From Bisporella sp. PMI_857 (Eukaryota > Ascomycota > Leotiomycetes > Helotiales > Helotiaceae): a stretch of DNA of 64,000 bases. Position 1 is the stretch's first letter; the number at the start of each line of letters is the position of its first letter. Below the pieces are notes generated by a model, which had not been told where the DNA came from, made no database searches, and worked only from the letters and a program-made list of their open reading frames with translations. Shown here piece by piece: positions 60,484 through 64,000 of the stretch. The position numbers were made by a program, and so were the translations under genes. The stretch is taken from positions 992,001 through 1,056,000 of the forward strand of contig JAJSPD010000009.1 in NCBI GenBank assembly GCA_021307315.1, read 5' to 3'.

Positions 60484-63417
60484 TTTTTTGTTTAAACAGT
60501 ATAAATGTAGTAACTAACATAGCATAGCGTGCAAATATACCCATTGTTTAGTATTTCACTTCGTTCTTGTTCATTAACAGTGGTTTAAGCAATAGTTTAC
60601 CGATATTGAGCGCCTTCGATGAACTAGGTTTTTTTTTTTAGAGTGGCGGCACTCGTTTCTTAAGGAGCTCTAAACTTTCATCCTTGAATTCAAGTTTCAC
60701 TGTATCCCTATTTGTCCTATACTAGGAGGCATATATCACATAGCACATTACAGTGATTGCGTCCTAATTTCTATGAAGTTCCCATCCTTCAAAAGTATTT
60801 TCTGTCACGATATTGGAATCACTAAATTCACTGCTTGATATTCCTCTTAACTTCAACTTGCTTTGGTACATAAGAAAGACATATATAACTTCAATCTCGC
60901 ATCCGGTGGTTCCACCGAACACCGCATCAGTCAAAAAGGCTTCATTACTAGGAGAGAAAACAAAAGGCACACACTCACATACTTGTATGAGTAATTGAAG
61001 CTTCGCATAATCAAATCAATACAACCAAGCATCAAAGACAGTCCTAGAGAACGAACTTCGCGCCATGGATCAAAGCCTGCAAGCACATTGCCTTTAAACT
61101 ATCGGCATTATTGAACGTCCAAAACTTGAGCCTTGATACTAACTAAATTGAGTAACCGCCACCATCTTGGACAAGGTCAAACCAGAAGTTGAACTCTCAG
61201 CACATAAGACCATACAAGCGATGAAACAGGGAAGTTAGCAAAGTTCGACGTAGGTGGATATTCGTCGGACATAGGAGCCTTAAATACTAGCATGTCAAGA
61301 CAGACGCAGGCAAAATTGATCAAAGGTGCAGACAGATTAGATATGAATCACCGCTCCAGCTCTCATCCAAGTAGACAAGAAAAACAAGTCTATCCTAGCC
61401 AAAGCCGTTCTCGCAAAGGAATGCAACAGAAACTAACCGCGAAAAGATATTATACGTCGATCAATCTGTGTTATCAATAGGCTGAATACCGACCTTAATT
61501 TCACCAACAAACTACGACCCTTTAAGCAAACTGCCTTGAAATCAAAACCGGATGTAAAATCGCTGCATACAATTTCAGGTCTCTTAGCATCCGCCTTTGA
61601 AATGGAACACGAGAAGCAAGAAAAACACTATATTGTTCAATAGACGAATGGTTAATGGCTAATCCGCCATTTCAATTTAACGGAAATTGACAGTCATTAA
61701 ATTGTATCCAAAGCCAGCGAACTTTTCTTAGTTGAGCAGGTCTGTCCAGGCTTTACAGGCGACGGTAATGTGCTTATGCTAGATTTCGTAGGCGACACAT
61801 CACTACAAACAGGTTTAGGATCAGAAACCACGATTTAGTACAATACAAGCTTGGAGGCATAGCACATTAAAAAGGATATTGATGGCCTACCTTTACCATA
61901 ACCTCTCAAACTAAGGGACCTCTTAGCAGTGGGCCAATTGGTTGACACCTAATATAGACCTGTTGGGCGGAATATAGCCCTCGGATATTTTATGCATAGA
62001 TCACTTTCATTTCCAAGTTTGTAATAATGTTGAAGAAAGTTACTAACTACGTTATCTAGGATCGAGCACCGAACGGTCGACAGCACATCAAAGGCGATCT
62101 CAGCTTATAACTAGCACAACAATCCGACATAATGCCAGGATGAACAGAAGCCAACAGCTATAAGAGAATTTAGTATTTGGTCACTTTTGGTTAAGGCTGT
62201 CACTGTATGACCAGATTGCTCAACTCCACCAATTTTAATAGCTAACCGGCCAGCCACTATACAGGACTACCATGAGTCTGTCAAGACTTGTCATATATTA
62301 CTGAAACAACCACTTAGTCACAAATATGGAAGCGGCATATTCATTGAAAATAGAATGGACAGACACAAGGGACAAAGCTCCACGGCCAAGCTGTGTAAAA
62401 AGCATGTAATTGTGAAGGTTCACATTTCCATATTCAAAATTTTTAACCACTTCAGGATGTTTAAGAAGCTTATCCCAATATATCAGCACAACCCTCCACT
62501 ATAATCAGAGTCACGAGATGGCAAGGGAGATTCGACGAAATTATGGGATTTGATTCTTCCAGTGTATAAGGTAGTTCTATTATTTTCTAGAAAATTTTCA
62601 GAGAAATATAAAGGCACCTTTAGTCTTTCATATTTCTAGTGCGTGACATATTGCTATTACTTTAACACAAGCTGTCACATTACAGTACTAACCCGAATCC
62701 CACAGTTCTAATGCACGAAAGCTGGCTGCCACTTTAGCACAACCTGTGGGATGTTAGGAGCATACTCAAACCGTGTGATTTAATGTACAAGATCTTGATA
62801 CTACCTTGGAATAACGTATATAACCAACATATTTGAGCATTTTGGCTTGATATGTCACGATTTATGTCTGTACTTGTAGGTTCGATGACCAGCGAAATTT
62901 TAGTGATTTTCTGCCTAATCCTTTGGCCGTTTCCTTGCCGGCAACATCGACTTCACAATAAGTTGTCATGAGAAAGGAGAAGGAAGTAACGCTATCCTGG
63001 ATTCCTTACATGTCACAAACCCATTGCCAATGCTCAAGACAGTGTTATGTTATCTCGGAGGGGGTGACGTCAGCCTACGGTCTTGAAATGTAAGGCACAC
63101 TGCAAAAGCTCTTAACCGAGCCAACTTTATTTCGATGTCTATTCAACACTTTCTAACGATATCTGTTGCCTCAATACAGTAGAGGTACCCAAGGTCGCCG
63201 CCCCCAAGATGTCGAGATTCGGACCAACAATATATGGGCGATCGCTTTGGTCCAGGCGTTGCGCGACGACACATGACATCCCCATTCCAACGGCCCCGCC
63301 TCTACGGGCCATGCTTTTGTCTATTCTTATCTGCTCAAAATTTTTGTTTCCAACAGACCGGGGGGCTCAAGTGAGCTTTAATTAATTCTCGTTTCACTTG
63401 GGCGGTTCAAATTTTTT

Positions 63418-63431
63418 CCAAGCAGGCTTGG
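63418..63431. repeat. Perfect 14-base inverted repeat
   Basis: CCAAGC-AG-GCTTGG. It is followed at once by two near-identical GGAGATGC words (from about 63430 and 63458), flanking CCACGTGG. Confidence 0.7.
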
Positions 63432-63668
63432 AGATGCTAAAAATTTGGCATCCACGTGGAGATGCAAAACCACATGGCCAGCACGTGTTGCGATTTGCGA
63501 CAAAACATTTTTTATCGTGAGAACTTAAATTGCTTAATGACCTATGAGGAGTTTGTTTCTGAAATCCCGGGGAAAAGTGGCCCCAGCTTGCTTGTTTGCT
63601 GCGTTGTTTGTTGTAGCGGTGAAGGATAGCATCGCGTTTGTCACGGTCCCATCGCCATTACAGGAGAT

Positions 63669-63686
63669 GTGGCCAAGTTTGGCCAC
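63669..63686. repeat. Perfect 18-base inverted repeat
   Basis: GTGGCCAA-GT-TTGGCCAC. It can form a short hairpin; function unknown. Confidence 0.75.
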
Positions 63687-64000
63687 GGCGGTGATAGCAA
63701 TATGGCGAAGTCTCACCGATATTTGCAACTTTGAATGTTCGCCTGATCAGTGGGTAGCGAAGGACATTCGTTTACACTGCAGGAAATGGACATGCGGAAG
63801 CCGACTGGTGACCATTCTAAGTCAAAGGAGCATATTATACACAGGAAATAAGAAAGGAAGATTGTGTTGTGTTATTAAAATATATTATTATTGGCGTCTA
63901 TATCCCCCACCCTCATATGAACAGTTCTTCTCATCCATCTCATCATCCTCACAATACAATGCGTGTCGTCATAAACCGGCACCCCGGTGTAAATCATCGT

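Larger units (their letters stand above)
60484..64000. other. Gene-free 3.5 kb at the window end
   Basis: Only short frames without motifs. AT-rich until about 63000, then several perfect short palindromes. No transposon protein was recognised. Confidence 0.5.

Overview
This window is nuclear DNA of a filamentous ascomycete. The genes carry short introns (45 to about 200 nt) with GT-AG ends and CTAAC/CTGAC-type branch sites close to the acceptor. The gene set is typical of Pezizomycotina: GT61, Pom1-type DYRK kinase, mug190-like C2/SMP protein, Pex23/24-type dysferlin-domain peroxin, fungal C2H2 factors and a small secreted protein. Protein character (non-catalytic pepsin-fold receptor, DUF7888-like secreted protein) suggests Leotiomycetes/Helotiales, but this is recall and was not tested by a search. 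No operons, CRISPR arrays, complete transposons or viral genes were seen.

Layout. 0-7.2 kb: a C2H2 zinc-finger gene (-), a pepsin-fold membrane protein gene whose conserved frame has two stop codons (-), a GT61 glycosyltransferase (+) and an intron-containing tRNA-Phe (-). 8.8-23.3 kb: BDF1-type double bromodomain/NET protein (-) head-to-head with a Utp5-like ribosome-biogenesis protein (+), a membrane-anchored SGNH-hydrolase-like protein (+), a TMEM135-like membrane protein (-) and a bHLH factor with a long leader (+). 23.3-27.4 kb: gene-poor, with one weak possible F-box-type relic. 27.4-37.7 kb: cupin (-) head-to-head with COX11 (+), an F-box protein (+), a large tricalbin-like SMP/C2 protein (-) and GlcNAc-6-phosphate deacetylase (+). 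37.7-45.1 kb: a small secreted cysteine-containing protein isolated between two roughly 2 kb gene-free stretches, then a fungal C2H2 regulator (-). 46.7-60.5 kb: alpha/beta hydrolase (+), LITAF-domain protein (+), SSX2IP/TINA-like coiled-coil protein (-), Pom1-type kinase (-) and a dysferlin-domain peroxin (+). 60.5-64 kb: no gene seen.

Most genes are housekeeping or regulatory and sit together by chance: chromatin (BDF1), ribosome assembly (UTP5), respiratory chain assembly (COX11), membrane contact sites and peroxisomes (mug190-like, TMEM135-like, PEX), polarity and spindle poles (POM1, TINA-like), amino-sugar breakdown (NagA). I re-derived exon structures by hand from splice signals and frame; several differ from the longest open frames. 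No clearly new multi-gene system was found. The best leads are the stop-interrupted pepsin-fold gene, the isolated secreted protein, frame-preserving introns whose retention would alter a zinc finger, and several conserved-site substitutions.
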